Source of the DNA: Symbiodinium natans
Taxonomy: Eukaryota; Sar; Dinophyceae; Suessiales; Symbiodiniaceae
Assembly (NCBI GenBank): GCA_905221605.1
Contig: CAJNDS010001890.1
Span: 997,501-1,061,500, forward strand
Reading direction: 5' to 3'
Length of the DNA: 64,000 bases
In this document: positions 1 through 10,604 of the stretch, piece by piece
Layout: each line of letters opens with the position of its first letter
Position numbering within the stretch: position 1 is the stretch's first letter
Notes under the pieces: model-generated
The model's input: the letters and a program-made list of their open reading frames with translations, nothing else
The model's database searches: none
Told to the model about the DNA's origin: nothing
Translations under genes and position numbers: made by a program

Positions 1-439
1 CTTCAAGGGCGCTCCTTCGGGTTTAGCGTGTGGGGCTTTCGGATCCTAAGAGTATGATTTACGGAATCTTTCCTTGTCCCCATATCGGTAATAATCGCCT
101 AATAACCTAGCAATATGAACAAATAACAGCAACAGCAATATATTACTATTGACGAAGAATACAACAACATACTTGCTTGAGACAGGCTCGGACCTCAACT
201 CGCAGCATGGATAGTCTTAAGCACTGCCTGGGGGACTTTTGCGACCAAGCATTACAGGGTTGCTCTTTAAAGGTATAGCACGGTGGCCCACGTAAACCCA
301 TTGTTTAGGGTTGCAGGTTGCTAAACCCTAAACCCTTAACCCTAAACCCTTAACCCTAAATCGTAAACCCTAAACCCTAAACCCTGAACCCTAAACCCAT
401 GAAAACCGACACCCTAAACACTAGAGCATCTGAGCACAA

Positions 440-556
440 GTCTCAAGGGACTAAAGGAGGGGCCCTTACAAGGGTTTGTTTGGGGGTTATTTAGGGCTAC
501 TCAGGTATATAGGGACTCTATAAGGTATATGTAGGGGTTATACAGGGGAATAAGAA
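440..556. repeat. Dispersed short element, family H copy 1
   Basis: Shares the ordered words AGGTATATAGGGAC, AAGGTATAT and TATACAGGGGAA with a second copy at 44935-45050. The two copies differ by many substitutions but keep the same order and spacing. No coding potential seen. Confidence 0.5.
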
Positions 557-983
557 CCCTAAACCCTAAACTCTAAACCCTAAACCCCTGAAACTCCCGC
601 CAGGCTCCCCAGAATAAGATGAAAGGTCCCTTCTAGGGGTCCCTCCGTTTACCCCTTCAAAAAGTCGAGGGACATCGGCGCCGCGGGCTCCAGCGGCCTC
701 ATCGCCTGCAGCGCCTTCGAAGCATAAGTGGCCCTTAAGGGGCTCAGCCTGAACTCCCTACACCCTACAAACCCTAAACCCTAAATCCTAAATCCTAAAC
801 CCTAAATCCTGTATCCTGGAAACCTAAAACCTGGAAAAGGCTTCAACCCTCGAGCCCCAAAGCCCACCAGAACGCACCCTAGAACCTCAACGCTATCCCT
901 AAACCCTAAACCCTAAACCCTAAGCCCTAACCCTAAACCCTAAGCCCTATATAAGCTACTAGGCCATGCCGCGCACCCACATA

Positions 984-1102
984 CTATAGGGGCCTGAATA
1001 CTTCGAAGAGGGGTTTCTGGACTACTAGAGTCTAATTTATGTACGGACCATAAGGGACTACTCTTAGTAATCGTTCCGGCCTCGATATTATTCCGGGGTC
1101 TT
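984..1102. repeat. Dispersed short element, family E copy 1
   Basis: Begins with GGGGCCTGAATACTTCGAA and ends in a TTCCGGCC/TTCCGGGG-like arm. Related copies at 41932-42040 and 51732-51832 keep GGGCCT(G/A)AAT, a TTTGGGGGT core and ATTCCGACCC. Non-coding, probably a MITE or introner relic. Confidence 0.5.
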
Positions 1103-1490
1103 ATGGCAACACAGCTCCAGTCAAGCAAACCTAAACCCTAAACCCTGAAACCTGAAACCCTGAACCCTAGACCCTAAACCCTAAACCCTAAACCCTAAAC
1201 CCTAAACCCTGAAACCCTGAACCCTAGACCCTAAACCGCCTGAGCCAGGGCTTGCATCCTGGGAAGCCCAGGAGCTGCTGAAACTCCGATGAAGCACAGG
1301 GTTTACTTTTGAGGACTTCAGGCGGTTTAGGGTTTCGGAGTTTAGGGTTTCGGGGGTTTAGGGTTTGGAAAAGGAGAAGGAGGTCTTTTTTTTAAATCCC
1401 CGCAATACTCAGCGCTGACCCCTGAACACCCTGAACCCTAAACCCTAAAACTTCCCTAAACGCTAAACCCTAAACCCTAAAACCCCCCTG

Positions 1491-1585
1491 CATGAGACAG
1501 CTCGCCACCCACCTGGAGGTGGCTCAACGTAGCGCCTCTGCAGCCGCGCAGTGTGCACAATGCATGAACCTCCAACGCCTAAAGC
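1491..1585 (+). CDS. Candidate exon between telomere-like arrays
   Basis: An open island reading MRQLATHLEVAQ then SASAAAQCAQCMNLQ sits exactly between a CCCTAAA array and a TTTAGGG array. Base composition and amino-acid mix look coding, unlike the flanks. Function not recognised; it could be an internal exon. Confidence 0.35.
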
Positions 1586-1589
1586 CCTG

Positions 1590-1675
1590 AAGCTTAGGGT
1601 TTAGGGTTTAGGGTTTAGGGTTGAGGGTTGAGGGTTTAGGGTTTAGGGTTAGGGTTTAGGGTGTAGGGTTAGGGT
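1590..1675 (+). repeat. TTTAGGG array
   Basis: About eleven TTTAGGG/TTGAGGG units with few errors, oriented opposite to the preceding CCCTAAA arrays. Confidence 0.9.
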
Positions 1676-2230
1676 GGCCAAACCAATCTTATCATACCTT
1701 ATATTATAGCCTGGTAGACCCAGAGCCCTATGCCGGCAGAGGAAGTGGATGAACAAGTATTGTAATACCCTCAACAGACAGACGCATCTCGGTCTCCGTA
1801 AGCGCCACTAAGTCCTAAAGCCTCCTCCCCAGACAAGAAACGCAAAGGCCAGAAAAGGCTTCTCAATCTTCAAGGGTTTGTCATAGACTTCCCAAAGGGT
1901 CCATGTACCCGCATAAGTATATGCTTGGGCCTTAAAGCGCTTTCTATATAGCAGCTTTAGGGCTATATGCTGAGTAGGTACGTCAGGGCTTACCAGGACG
2001 GGCTATTATACCCTATAACCCCCCCCCCCAAAAAAAAAATGCCCTTTATAGGGTTGATTGTGGGGATTATAGGGCCCAATACCCTAAACCCTAAACCCTA
2101 AACCCTAATCCCTAAACCCAGGGGTTAGGGAGTTAGGGTCCGGAGATTGGTGACACGTGCCGCAACTAGGAAGACCTGAGGTCGCCATCCGCTGCCCGGC
2201 CCGCGGACGCGCACACCATGTGGCGCACAG
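1676..2230. other. No gene recognised; C/A homopolymers and CCCTAAA patch
   Basis: Contains a C-run followed by an A-run near 2022-2039, a short CCCTAAA array near 2080-2130 and a GC-rich island 2130-2225. The island is open on the minus strand but not identifiable. Confidence 0.5.
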
Positions 2231-2282
2231 GGCTTAGGGTTTAGGGTTTAGGGTTTAGGGTTTAGGGTTTAGGGTTTAGGGT

Positions 2283-2335
<53 letters not shown>

Positions 2336-2340
2336 GCTTT
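2231..2340 (+). repeat. Two-block telomere-like array: TTTAGGG then TTGAGGG
   Basis: Seven TTTAGGG units are followed by eight nearly perfect TTGAGGG units. The abrupt change of variant with homogeneity inside each block indicates local amplification of a variant heptamer rather than random decay. Confidence 0.9.
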
Positions 2341-3398
2341 GGGGGTGGGGAGGAGGGGCGTAGCTGAGAAAGTGAGGCTTTGGCTGTTCGAGAGGTCCGC
2401 CATGGTTCGGGCAAAGGCTACCCTAAAGCGGGAGAGGGGTGTAAGGGTTTAGGGTTTAGGGTCCCATAGCTTCGCCAAGGGGTTTAGGGTTTAAGGTCAG
2501 GGTGTAAGCTCAGGCCTTAGCTTGCTTGGGGGCTTAAGGGTTCCGAGCATGGAGTTCAGAATGCAGTGCTGCTTTGCTTGCACACGACCTTAAGCAATCG
2601 AGCGCGCCAGCAAACTGAGCACAGCAGCTCTGATGATGTGTGCTCCCGGGCTCCAACTGCCTACTCTACGAGGGGCTAGTTGCCCTGTTCACAAAACCCG
2701 ATCGCCTAAACCCAAACAAGATGAACAGGTTATCATTTTCCCCATGGCTTGGGGACAAAGAGCTGTCATCTGGGGACTGATCACGCTCAGAGAGCAGAGG
2801 GTTTGAAAAGGGGCTTCGGGCTTCGGGCCTGAGGCCTACTTCGGGTTTGGGGCTGAGAGCTGAAGGTTTTCAGCTAGGGGCTTCACTATAGGGCATCGGG
2901 ATGGCAGCCTAGGACCCCTTAACTGCTGTGATACCTTCTAATACTATGGATGGCGGTTGAGCAGACGCATCCTACCGGGCCCTTAACTTGGGTCCCTTGT
3001 TATGTAACCCTTACATACACTATATGTAATACGGGCCCATACTTGGGATGCCTATAAAGAACGGTAATTAAGCCCTAAACCTGTGAGTTGGCTGGGTGAA
3101 CTAGGGACAGCCCCTGGTCTGATCGAAACATGGGGGGGGGGGCTGGGGGACCCAAAACGCCTGAACCCTAAACCCTCAACCCCCCGAGATCAGCTTCTGA
3201 ACTCAAGTTCCCGGCTTCCAATCCCCCTTTGGCAAGGCCGGGCTGAAGGACACTGGGACGCTCCTCTTAGTGGCTTCGTGGATTTTGGGGCTTCGGGGTT
3301 CAAGGCTTCGGGATTTGGGGGCTTTAGGGTTCCCGGATCACCCGTGACCTACGATGCCATGGACTCTTGATTTCGAACTTGCCTGCAGCAAGCCTCAC
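2341..3398. other. No confident gene
   Basis: A short plus-strand island near 2355-2437 reads coding-like (RLWLFERSAMVRAKATLKR) before a TTTAGGG patch. The rest, including the open frame at 3083-3370, is degenerate GGGTTTAGG-like sequence whose translation is repeat-derived. Confidence 0.4.
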
Positions 3399-3655
3399 TT
3401 CTACGTCGTGGATCGCTGATATGCCATCTTCAAGCAGCTGATGTGAAATTACGTTTACGTTTTGGATTGCGTCTATGTCGTGGATCGCCTCTACCCCGTC
3501 TTCAAGCAGATGCGAGATTATCTTTAACCTTTGGATTGCCTCTATGCGGTGGACTATAGCATCTTAAACAGCAGATGGTAGATTGTCTCTCTGGACTGCC
3601 TCTCTGTCGTTGGGTACTTCTATGCCAGCTTCTCTGGCAGCACCTGCTTTGACTT
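3399..3655. repeat. Degenerate tandem repeat, unit about 60-70 bp
   Basis: Four diverged units share the ordered words TCTAYGTCGTGGATCGC, CTTCAAGCAG and TTTGGATTGC. Copies begin near 3399, 3471, 3540 and 3599 and get shorter. It could be an old minisatellite or a repeat-protein remnant; stops occur in the frames inspected. Confidence 0.55.
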
Positions 3656-3740
3656 GCAGCTTTCTCTTCGCCGTTGTCAATCAGCAGGTCACGGTTCATC
3701 AGGACGCTGCCGAACTACTGACTGCTTAAAAACCCAAAAA

Positions 3741-3830
3741 CTAGAACAACATTCTTCCTTATTAAGGGCAATAGAGGGATTATTGTTTGCTTGTTGGTTC
3801 TTAAGCAAATAGTAGCGAAGTCCCACATAG
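3741..3830. repeat. Dispersed short element, family G copy 1
   Basis: Shares CTTCCTTATTAAGGGCAATA, AGGGATT and GAGCAAATAGTAG-type words with 15267-15370. It abuts the candidate exon at 3800-3993, consistent with an intron-resident element. Confidence 0.5.
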
Positions 3831-3993
3831 GGAGGCTTGCTTCCAACTTACCCTGGCTCACCTTGTTATGACACTGGAGGTCATCTGTGAGTCCTTTGGC
3901 TCCTTTGAGTTTTAGTACACCATCCAGGGGTTTAGGAGGCTTCTCATGCGCCTCCCAACAGGTCAGGACTGCATAGCCCCGCACACTAAACAC
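3800..3993 (-). CDS. Candidate exon, unknown protein
   Basis: The minus-strand frame is open with a coding-like composition: CWEAHEKPPKPLDGVLKLKG, then GLTDDLQCHNKVSQGK and EASLPMWDFATI. The frame runs into the family G element, so the real exon probably ends near 3815. No domain recognised. Confidence 0.4.
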
Positions 3994-4189
3994 AGGGATG
4001 GATCCTCCTGCTACATTACGTGAACAATTGCAGGACTATGTTCGATTCCACACCCTTTTGCAACCTCACCAGTTTAGCCTGCTATCCTCGAAATCCAATC
4101 CGCTAAACCCTTTAGCCCTCCTCCTAAACCCCTTCAAGAACCCTCCTAAACCCCCTTAAACACTAAACCCCAAACCCTAACCTTTTCAA

Positions 4190-4495
4190 TTTCACCCTGA
4201 ACCCTAAACCCTAAACTTACTAAACCAAACCCTAAACCCTAAACCCTAAACCCTAAACCATACGCTCTTAAACTTTCAAAACAAAAATTCTCAGCAGCTC
4301 CGGGGCTGCTGCAGCTTCAGAGGCAGCTTCACAAAGAGCGCCTCCATCGGCATGATAGGGTTTACAGGGTTTATAGGGTTTACAGGGTTTACAGGGTTTA
4401 TAGGGTTTATAGGGTTTATAGGGTTTATAGGGTTTATAGGGTTTAGGGTTTATAGGGTTTAGGGTTTAGGGTTTGGGGTTTTAGGGTTTTGGGCT
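4190..4495. repeat. CCCTAAA array, GC island, then TTTATAGGG array
   Basis: CCCTAAA units at 4190-4260 are followed by a short island (4270-4356, minus frame MPMEALFVKLPLKLQ). Then come about a dozen TTTATAGGG/TTTACAGGG units passing into TTTAGGG at 4440-4495. The nonamer variant is locally homogeneous. Confidence 0.8.
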
Positions 4496-4766
4496 GAAAA
4501 GGACAGGCTGTTAGGCCTCATAACCCCCAGAATCAGCCCTCTGAAGGGCCTTTATTACGGGGGTTCTGGGGGTTCTAGCAGCCCATCCTGGTAGAGTCTT
4601 AGGGTTTTGCCAGAAGGTTTTGGGGGTGAAGGGCTTCAACTTACATCAGCCAAGGAAACACACTACGCTCCTCAAGAGAATTACACGCCAGCGGCTAGAA
4701 TGAACATCAAAGCAAAAAAAAACTCAACCCAACGCTGACGCATGTCATTCACAGCACGTGTGAGCT

Positions 4767-4830
4767 CCTAAACCCTAAACCCTAAACCCTAAACCCTAAA
4801 CCCTAAACCCTAAACCCTAAACCCTAGGGC
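4767..4830 (-). repeat. CCCTAAA array, about nine perfect units
   Basis: Nine consecutive CCCTAAA units with almost no errors. The low divergence implies recent addition or homogenisation. Confidence 0.95.
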
Positions 4831-5170
4831 TGTAGAGGTCAGGGTGCACGGGGCTTAGATGTACTTTTGGCCTGGGATCCCCAGAGTGCGAAGAGGGTAA
4901 GAAACCTAAAGCCTTTAACCCTATAGACCCTTCATCCAAAAAAACCTTAAGAAGGCCACTCTAAAAACTTACACGTAGTCCATGGAGTTGTGACAAGGGA
5001 GATGGTGGACTGCATACTGCTCACTATTTTATGGGCAACTTGCCAACATTCACAGGACTCCTGCGAGATGGGGGGGGGTGGTTAGCTACTTTAGGCTTAT
5101 AGGTACTTTACACAACTGTTCTGAGAAACACCTGCTCTGACTGATACGGCCAACAAAGCATATGAAACCG

Positions 5171-5420
5171 TCATAGCCATTTAGTGAGTGTTGCGGCTTC
5201 CGGGTTTTCAGTTCTGGGATGCGTCACCTTCACATCCAAGTTGACGTGCGCCACAATGCTGTCTAAGTCCTGGCAACTGCTGGACGGGTCTCTCTTTTCC
5301 AAAGCTTCATGCAAGAGCTGTTTATGGTCCTTGATACCTTGGAAGTGATGCTGAATCACTTTTCGGGCCAAAAAAGCCTGACCAGTCGAGTCCAGACCCA
5401 TACATCCCAAATCTGTGCTC
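5171..5420 (-). CDS. Candidate exon, unknown protein
   Basis: About 80 codons open on the minus strand with a coding-like mix: GLDSTGQAFLARKVIQHHF, then LLHEALEKRDPSSSCQDLDS and IVAHVNLDVKVTHP. The dispersed element D1 lies about 50 bp upstream on that strand. No family recognised. Confidence 0.45.
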
Positions 5421-5470
5421 CAGGTGACTTACTGGCGGCGAAACGCCATTCCTTCTGAGCATTTCATCAA

Positions 5471-5561
5471 TACTCCCCTTAGAACCTCAATACAAATAAT
5501 ATGTTTAATATCCTCTTGGGGTTTATATGAACAAAAATCAAAAATAACTCCCAAGGGGGAT
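5471..5561. repeat. Dispersed short element, family D copy 1
   Basis: The roughly 90-bp element has inverted ends, CTCCCCTTAGAAC against TCCCAAGGGGGA, around an AT-rich core with CTTGGGGTTTATATGAAC. Close copies lie at 12691-12780 (inside the peptidase gene) and 62474-62560. Confidence 0.75.
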
Positions 5562-5769
5562 GTAGTCATATTGTGCACCATAATGTGGCCCATCCTGGCC
5601 TGAAACCTCCCGGATACCAGGTGCCATGTAGTCGTGGAGATGTCATTACCCTAAGAGCCCAAGACCCAAGTTTCTAAGGTCTTTGGGCCCCAAGACAGCT
5701 GGAAAACTTTAAATTCTGGGGTCTCGGGCCCTTGTTAAGCCCCTATTGTTAAGCTTAAGGTGTTTTGTT

Positions 5770-6030
5770 TCTGCCAGGGTCTCTAGCAGCCGTCCTCATC
5801 CAAAGTGCCAGACAGCTGCGTCACCTCAGGCACTCGGCTCAGGATGATGTAGACGAGCGGCTCTCGCAATCATGGTCCCTCTTTGTGTATCCTAGTAAGG
5901 TTCCGCCATACAATAGGATTTCCAAGAGGGAAGATGTTTATGAAACAACTACTTTCGAGATGGAGGGTGTAACGTGCAGAGCATATTTGGGGTATCCCTT
6001 TTTGGTGCTACTGAGGCGCAAAAGCCCCGG
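5770..6030 (+). CDS. Candidate exon, unknown protein
   Basis: The plus-strand frame is open with a convincing residue mix: AAVLIQSARQLRHLRHSAQ, DDVDERLSQSWSLFVYPS and REDVYETTTFEMEGVTC. The translation then drifts into repeat-like VNPKP. No domain recognised. The start is probably a splice acceptor near the CCAG at 5774. Confidence 0.45.
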
Positions 6031-6818
6031 AGGCGTGAACCCAAAACCCTGAACGGCCTATGTGAGTGCTTGGTACGTAAGTGCGAAGACCGAAACCTTC
6101 CCGAAAAAGTCCTGGTCGGGGTTCACCCGACTAACTATCGCCTAGAGCCCCCCCCAAGGCCGACCCCAAAACCCGAAAAGCCTGCATCGCCAAGGTCTCA
6201 AAACCCTGACCGCCCCACAAGCCACAAAGCCTACCCCTAAAACTGCCCAGGCGCAGGCCCTGAACTTCCGACTGAACTTCCATTACGAGCAGGAGTGCAC
6301 TTAGCACACCAACAAGCATTAATTTGGGTTTAGGGTTTAGGGTTTAGGGTTTAGGGCTTAGGGTTCCCCACCTCGCCAGTCTGTGTCTCGGAAGCCTCGG
6401 TGGCAACAAGATTGAGGGTTTACAAGGCTCCCGAAGGGTCTATGTACCTCAGTGTGTGTGTATATATATACATCAAAAAGATGTATCTATGAATGAATAT
6501 ACATGTATATACTTGGGCCAGAAAAATCCCTATACAGGAAGTACTCTGTATTCTCTATTGAGGCACATGGACCCTAGGGACTTCGCCCTAGGCCCTAAAA
6601 ATGGTTTCCTGGTCATTGAAAACCCTGGTGCTTACGCCAGCACATTCTCTGGGGCTTAGGGCTTTCAGGGTTAGGGCAAGTTTAGGGCTTTGTGGCTTTA
6701 GGGATTCCAGGGTTTGCGGCATACGGCTTGGCGTTTAAGCACCCTTAAGCACTGCACACTTACCCAGAAAGCCCCAGCCTCAAAAATGACGGCCGGATTC
6801 GTGATGCTGGGGTTCCTG
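6031..6818. other. No confident gene; TTTAGGG patch and TA microsatellite
   Basis: Holds TTTAGGG units at 6325-6365, a TA-rich stretch at 6455-6510 and degenerate GGGCTTTAGG-like text. Open frames here are repeat-derived. Confidence 0.5.
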
Positions 6819-6912
6819 TTGGGATGTTCCCCCCTACACTAACAGTCCTTAATGGGGACCATAATCGGGGGCACTATAATCCCTATTAAGGACTGTTAGT
6901 AGAACATCCCAA
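6819..6912. repeat. Palindromic element, family A copy 1
   Basis: The left arm TTGGGATGTTCCCCCC with CACTAACAGTCCTTAA is mirrored by TTAAGGACTGTTAG with GAACATCCCAA. The whole element can fold into one hairpin. Five further copies occur in the window (16568, 20739, 34192, 43720, 46812). Confidence 0.85.
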
Positions 6913-7046
6913 GCGAAGGTTCAGGGTATTGGGGTTTGGGATTCAAAGGGTTTAGGGCTTTGTTGGCCCTGTGCAGATCAGGGCTTGGGATTTTCGGGTT
7001 TCGGGCCTAGTGTTCTCAGGCTAATGGAATAGGGTTTGGGGTTCAG

Positions 7047-7140
7047 GTGCTACTGAGCGCAGCGCGTTCTTGAGGTGATCAGTCGGCTTGTTGCAAAAGG
7101 TGTTCTGCTCCATAACAGGAGGCATCTGGCGGAAGGAACA
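7047..7140 (-). CDS. Candidate exon, unknown protein
   Basis: A minus-strand island reads FRQMPPVMEQNTFCNKPTD then HLKNALRSVA with no stop. The surrounding sequence is degenerate telomere-like. The sharp change in composition supports an exon; the product is unknown. Confidence 0.4.
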
Positions 7141-7799
7141 CAAGGGAGAAAAACAAACATCCTAAATCCCTAAATTAACCCTAAACCCCCAAAACCTGAA
7201 AGCCTAAACCCCTAAACTTGGAGTCTCTTCTGGAAGCTTCCAGGCAGTTATGACCCACTGCAGCCTCTCGAACAGAGAAAGCACAGCTGAAACAGGGTTT
7301 AGGGTTCAGAAAACAACAGCCAAACAAAACCAGCTCTCCCCAGAAAAAAACTGCGGACACTGCAATGGCACTGGCGCAGCGAGGGACAAAGCCCCGAGAG
7401 AGTTGCCAGTCTTGGGCTTGCACCCGCAAAAACCCTAAGCCAAAATTTTTGAATATCAACATACTTCCGATCTCAGCGCCCTCAGCCCTAATCCAAAATT
7501 TCAGAAGTTCATCCATGTCGTTGGGCCCACAATCAGAGCGAGTTCTACAACGTTGTAGAATCTAGGGTTGCAACAAGGCACTCATTCTGGGGTTCTAGGG
7601 GGGTCTATGAGGGAACCTGACCCCACCCAAGCCCTAAACCTTCAGAAAACCAGTTGGATCAACCTGGATGTCCTAACTTCAGTACCTGAAGCCTCATCAG
7701 GTCTTAGGGTTGAGGTTTGGGAGGGCTTTAGCAGATTTAGGACAAGGAACAAGGATGTGAAAAACATGTACTTAACTGACTTCTAGCCAGGCTCATAAG

Positions 7800-7931
7800 A
7801 ACCCACGAGGGCAGCTCCCTACACTTCCTCTTGTAGTACGGAAGCAGCAAGACAGTGCGCCCGACCGCTGCTGTTAATGGGGCCTCTTCCTGCTGCGTCA
7901 AGGGCGTCTCTGCCAGAGGCACCTCAGGCAA
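7800..7931 (-). CDS. Candidate exon, unknown protein
   Basis: The minus frame reads MPEVPLAETPLTQQEEAPL, then TAAVGRTVLLLPYYKRK and CRELPSWVLMSLA. Length and composition look coding. No motif recognised; whether the Met is a true start is uncertain. Confidence 0.4.
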
Positions 7932-8134
7932 GAACTGAAAACTTCCTGAACCCTGACCCCAAAAGAGAGTTTAGGGTGTTGGGTTGGGCCCTTTAGGGTG
8001 CGAAGGTTCAACTGCGTTGCAAAGGCCCCAGAGAAGAAGGGCATAGCAGCTTAGCCATTGTCAGTTCAACTGCTGCGACGGACTTATCATTGTGATACAG
8101 GGATCTATGGATTCGGCAGAGCAGGTCAGCAGTC

Positions 8135-8285
8135 TGGTAACCGCACCGCACACAACCTTAACTATCTGCCTGAACGACCTCAGCAGAGACTACTGGGCCC
8201 ACCTCGATGTCCACGGCAATGCATGCCACAGGTTCCCCCTTGGTGTTCTTCACAGAAACCTCCGAATTCTTCTGGGTTTTGGGAA
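8135..8285 (-). CDS. Candidate exon downstream of the peptidase gene
   Basis: The minus frame reads KTQKNSEVSVKNTKGEPVAC then IAVDIEVGPVVSAEVVQADS and then meets a stop. A second open piece, with DLLCRIHRSLYHNDKS, follows at about 8056-8135. This could be two exons or one broken exon. It lies on the same strand about 400 bp beyond the peptidase stop, so it may be the next gene of a unidirectional cluster. Confidence 0.4.
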
Positions 8286-8675
8286 TCTGGCTCTTCTCTG
8301 ATTGCAGCTTGGGTGTATTTAGAGATTCTTGGATTCCCTAATTTAGGGCTTGTGAGTTTAGAGATTCAAGGATTTGGGAGGGCTGCGTGGGGCGAAAGCT
8401 TGCTTGCGGGTGGGCAGCTCAGGCCGAGGCGGGTCGCGTAGCGTTAAGATTACATGGCAATCAGTAAACTATAGTTGGGGCGTCGTTGTTCATGCTCATC
8501 AGGTTCGTGGTTATTTGTGAACTCAAGAACATGCATCCATTCGCCGGATTTTGAGCCTGTGCAACACATCGCCTGTGGAAAATGAGCTGTGCAAGATCAC
8601 ACTCAGGGCTGCACACATGTCCCTTTGCTATATAAGGGGGCCATGCCTGCCCGGCATGGCGCGGCAGGATTCGGG

Positions 8676-9908
8676 CTAGTAGGTCACGAAGTCGCATGCG
8701 TACTCACAGCCACCGCCAGCCTCACAATGTCCGTCACAAGTGGCACCGCATGAAGCACACAGATTGACGTTGCCAAGGCTGGTGTTGAAGGGGTCGACAT
8801 AGCAGTGCCCTGCCAGCGCTTGACAGCGTGCCTTGCATGTCACCGCGCTCGATGAAACCGATGCAATCTCACAACCCAGCTTGCAGCTGGGAGTTGCGCA
8901 GCCGCTGTCACGGTCGCAGCAGTAGCCCTCCGCGGAACATTTCTTGCGGCATTGGGCAATCTCCCAATTTGCCATCGCCACAGTGGTTGTCGTAGTTGTG
9001 TAGGCCATGAGGGAGCAGGCGTGCTCGCATCCGCCCTCGCCCTCACAGTGATTGGGGCAGGAGCCCTTGCAGGAGGAGCAGAGATTGGCCCATTGGCCTG
9101 CAACTGTGGGGAAGCAGCCGGATCCATCATAGAGGGACCGGCACGTCTCTCGGCAAACGGTGGCGTTCGGCGACTCTGTGGCGATCTGGCATCCAAGCAC
9201 GCAACTCGGTCGCGCACAGCCGCTGTCCCTGCCACAGCAATAGCCATCCTCGGAACATTGCGCCTGGCAGGCCAAGGTTGGGTCTGGCGAAGATGGTGAG
9301 GTCGTGGTCGTGGTGTCCGACAGAGGAATATCCGACCAGGAGATGTTGTAGGTCTGCTTGTGGAACTGGCTCTTGATGGCGCCAGTCTCGTAGTCGTAGT
9401 CCAGAAGCCGCACCCTCCACATCAGCGTCCTCGTGCCATCCGCGTGCTCGTCCAGGTGAAACTTGTTTCCCGCTGACCCGGAAAACTCACCCCTCAGCGA
9501 CATGGAAGCTCCCACGTAGCCCAAGCCTGCTGGCACTGGAGTGATGGGAAGCACCTCATGCACGTACTTGTCAGTGTTGATCCTGACATAATAGTAAGGC
9601 CACTCACGATCGTACCTTGCGATCCACTGCCTCTGCACCAGGGCTCCTGGGGCACCGTAGTAGTAGAGGTCGCCATCCCAGTTCCACTCGTCCGTCATGT
9701 GCTCGTCAGCCTTGAACTTCGTCCAGTGCTTCGGGCCCGTCACGACGGCCGTCTCCCCGTCGACGATCACTTTGGGCAGCGGCTCCTCAGGAGACTTTGG
9801 GATGAAGAGCTTGAAGGCCGGATCGCCGTAGAGGGCCACGTTCATCATCACGTACTCTGCTAAAACGTAGCCGTCCTGGTCCTCTCCGTTCATTACAGTT
9901 CTACGCAC
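8676..9908 (-). CDS. Terminal exon (8) of a C25/gingipain-like secreted peptidase with Cys-rich tail
   Basis: The exon encodes about 410 residues ending in TAG. Residues 28-37 read YGDPAFKLFI, the GDP-A-[LF]-[RK]-L signature that closes the peptidase domain in the gingipain (C25) family. After a beta-rich stretch (residues 60-195) come a Thr/Ser-Pro linker and two similar 85-90-residue Cys-rich modules at about 214-302 and 320-408. These share GYCC(G/D)RDSGCA, PSC.LGC and GGCE.AC and are separated by a TTTTTT linker. This implies a secreted, disulphide-rich protein. The acceptor is AG before GTGCGTAG at 9908, in frame with exon 7. Peptidase assignment is by motif only; substrate unknown. Confidence 0.7.
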   Translation of the reverse strand: MRRTVMNGEDQDGYVLAEYVMMNVALYGDPAFKLFIPKSPEEPLPKVIVDGETAVVTGPKHWTKFKADEHMTDEWNWDGDLYYYGAPGALVQRQWIARYDREWPYYYVRINTDKYVHEVLPITPVPAGLGYVGASMSLRGEFSGSAGNKFHLDEHADGTRTLMWRVRLLDYDYETGAIKSQFHKQTYNISWSDIPLSDTTTTTSPSSPDPTLACQAQCSEDGYCCGRDSGCARPSCVLGCQIATESPNATVCRETCRSLYDGSGCFPTVAGQWANLCSSCKGSCPNHCEGEGGCEHACSLMAYTTTTTTVAMANWEIAQCRKKCSAEGYCCDRDSGCATPSCKLGCEIASVSSSAVTCKARCQALAGHCYVDPFNTSLGNVNLCASCGATCDGHCEAGGGCEYACDFVTY

Positions 9909-10026
9909 CTTGTGGCATGACCTGACATCTCCTCTGCACTTCTACAAGAGTCTGCACACACGTGTGAGCATACTCTACAAGGAGCCTAGGATAGGGCCCG
10001 CTAGACTGCCCTACTGCTCACGTCAC
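9909..10026 (-). other. Intron 7 of the peptidase gene (GT-AG, 118 nt)
   Basis: Removing GTGACG...CACAAG joins the codons of exon 7 (NYKDTPS) to exon 8 (VRRTVMNGED) in frame. GTG occurs on both sides of the junction, a short direct repeat at the splice point. Confidence 0.6.
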
Positions 10027-10141
10027 AGAGGGGGTGTCCTTGTAGTTGACAGCCACATCGTTCCAGCCCTCCAAGAAGGCCTCTCCGATACTCTTCCCTT
10101 CCGCGATGCCATTCCAGAGAGCCTTGGTAGCCCAGAAACCC
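10027..10141 (-). CDS. Exon 7 of the C25-like peptidase gene
   Basis: The minus strand reads FWATKALWNGIAEGKSIGEA then FLEGWNDVAVNYKDTP. In C25-like proteins a segment of the form G-K-S-[IV]-G-E-A precedes the GDPA motif, which is what is seen here relative to exon 8. The donor GTGACG follows at 10026. The upstream border is uncertain, near 10141, next to a TTTAGGG array. Confidence 0.6.
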
Positions 10142-10604
10142 CATCTTATAATACAGGTTTAGGGTTTAGGGTTTAGGGTTTAGGGTTTATAGGGTTTAGG
10201 GAAACCATAGTACAATAAGGGTACCCATTTTTTGTGTTGGCTACTTCAAAAGGGAATCTTGAACCAAAAACAGGGAAAAGGGTGTCTAGGATGGCCCAAA
10301 ACCCTCTGAAAAAACATTCCTGGACATGATCCGCCTAAACCCCAAAAAGGAAGGTGACAAATGGTGACTAATGTCCCAAGGGCCTACCTAGTACTCCATA
10401 AGGGAACCTCGAACCCCACAAAGGGGGCAAAGGGGTACTTGGAGGTTCATGAATTTACTAGCCAACTTCTCCTGTACTTATAACTGTACTTATAACTGTA
10501 CTTATAACTGTGCTTATAGCTGTACTTACTATAGCCATATTGGGGCACTTACGAGGCTTAAAATTGGGCTATAAGTACAGTACCTGAAAACTACCAAGAT
10601 CTAC
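10142..10604. repeat. Intron 6: TTTAGGG array plus family F and B elements
   Basis: A TTTAGGG array lies at 10156-10200. A family F element (GTACCCATTTT, GGGAAAAGGG) spans about 10205-10310. A family B arm (CTTGGAGGTTCATG) at 10439 is followed by four tandem TACTTATAACTG-like units at 10475-10530. No exon seen here. Confidence 0.6.

Larger units (their letters stand above)
1..1490. repeat. Mosaic of CCCTAAA/TTTAGGG arrays, no confident gene
   Basis: Runs of CCCTAAA and one-base variants occur near 301-405, 553-590, 770-820, 895-950, 1129-1240 and 1425-1490; the strand-reversed form TTTAGGG lies near 1320-1370. Between them are 60-150 bp islands, for example 200-285 and 658-725, which are GC-richer and open in one frame but too short to call. 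This is interstitial telomere-like repeat, not a chromosome end, because orientation flips repeatedly. Confidence 0.8.

Noticed and set aside
5160-5190. CCGTCATAGCCATTT resembling the other half of the spliced leader
   Set aside because: It has an internal insertion, no TTTTGGCTCAAG follows, and there is no consistent gene start nearby.
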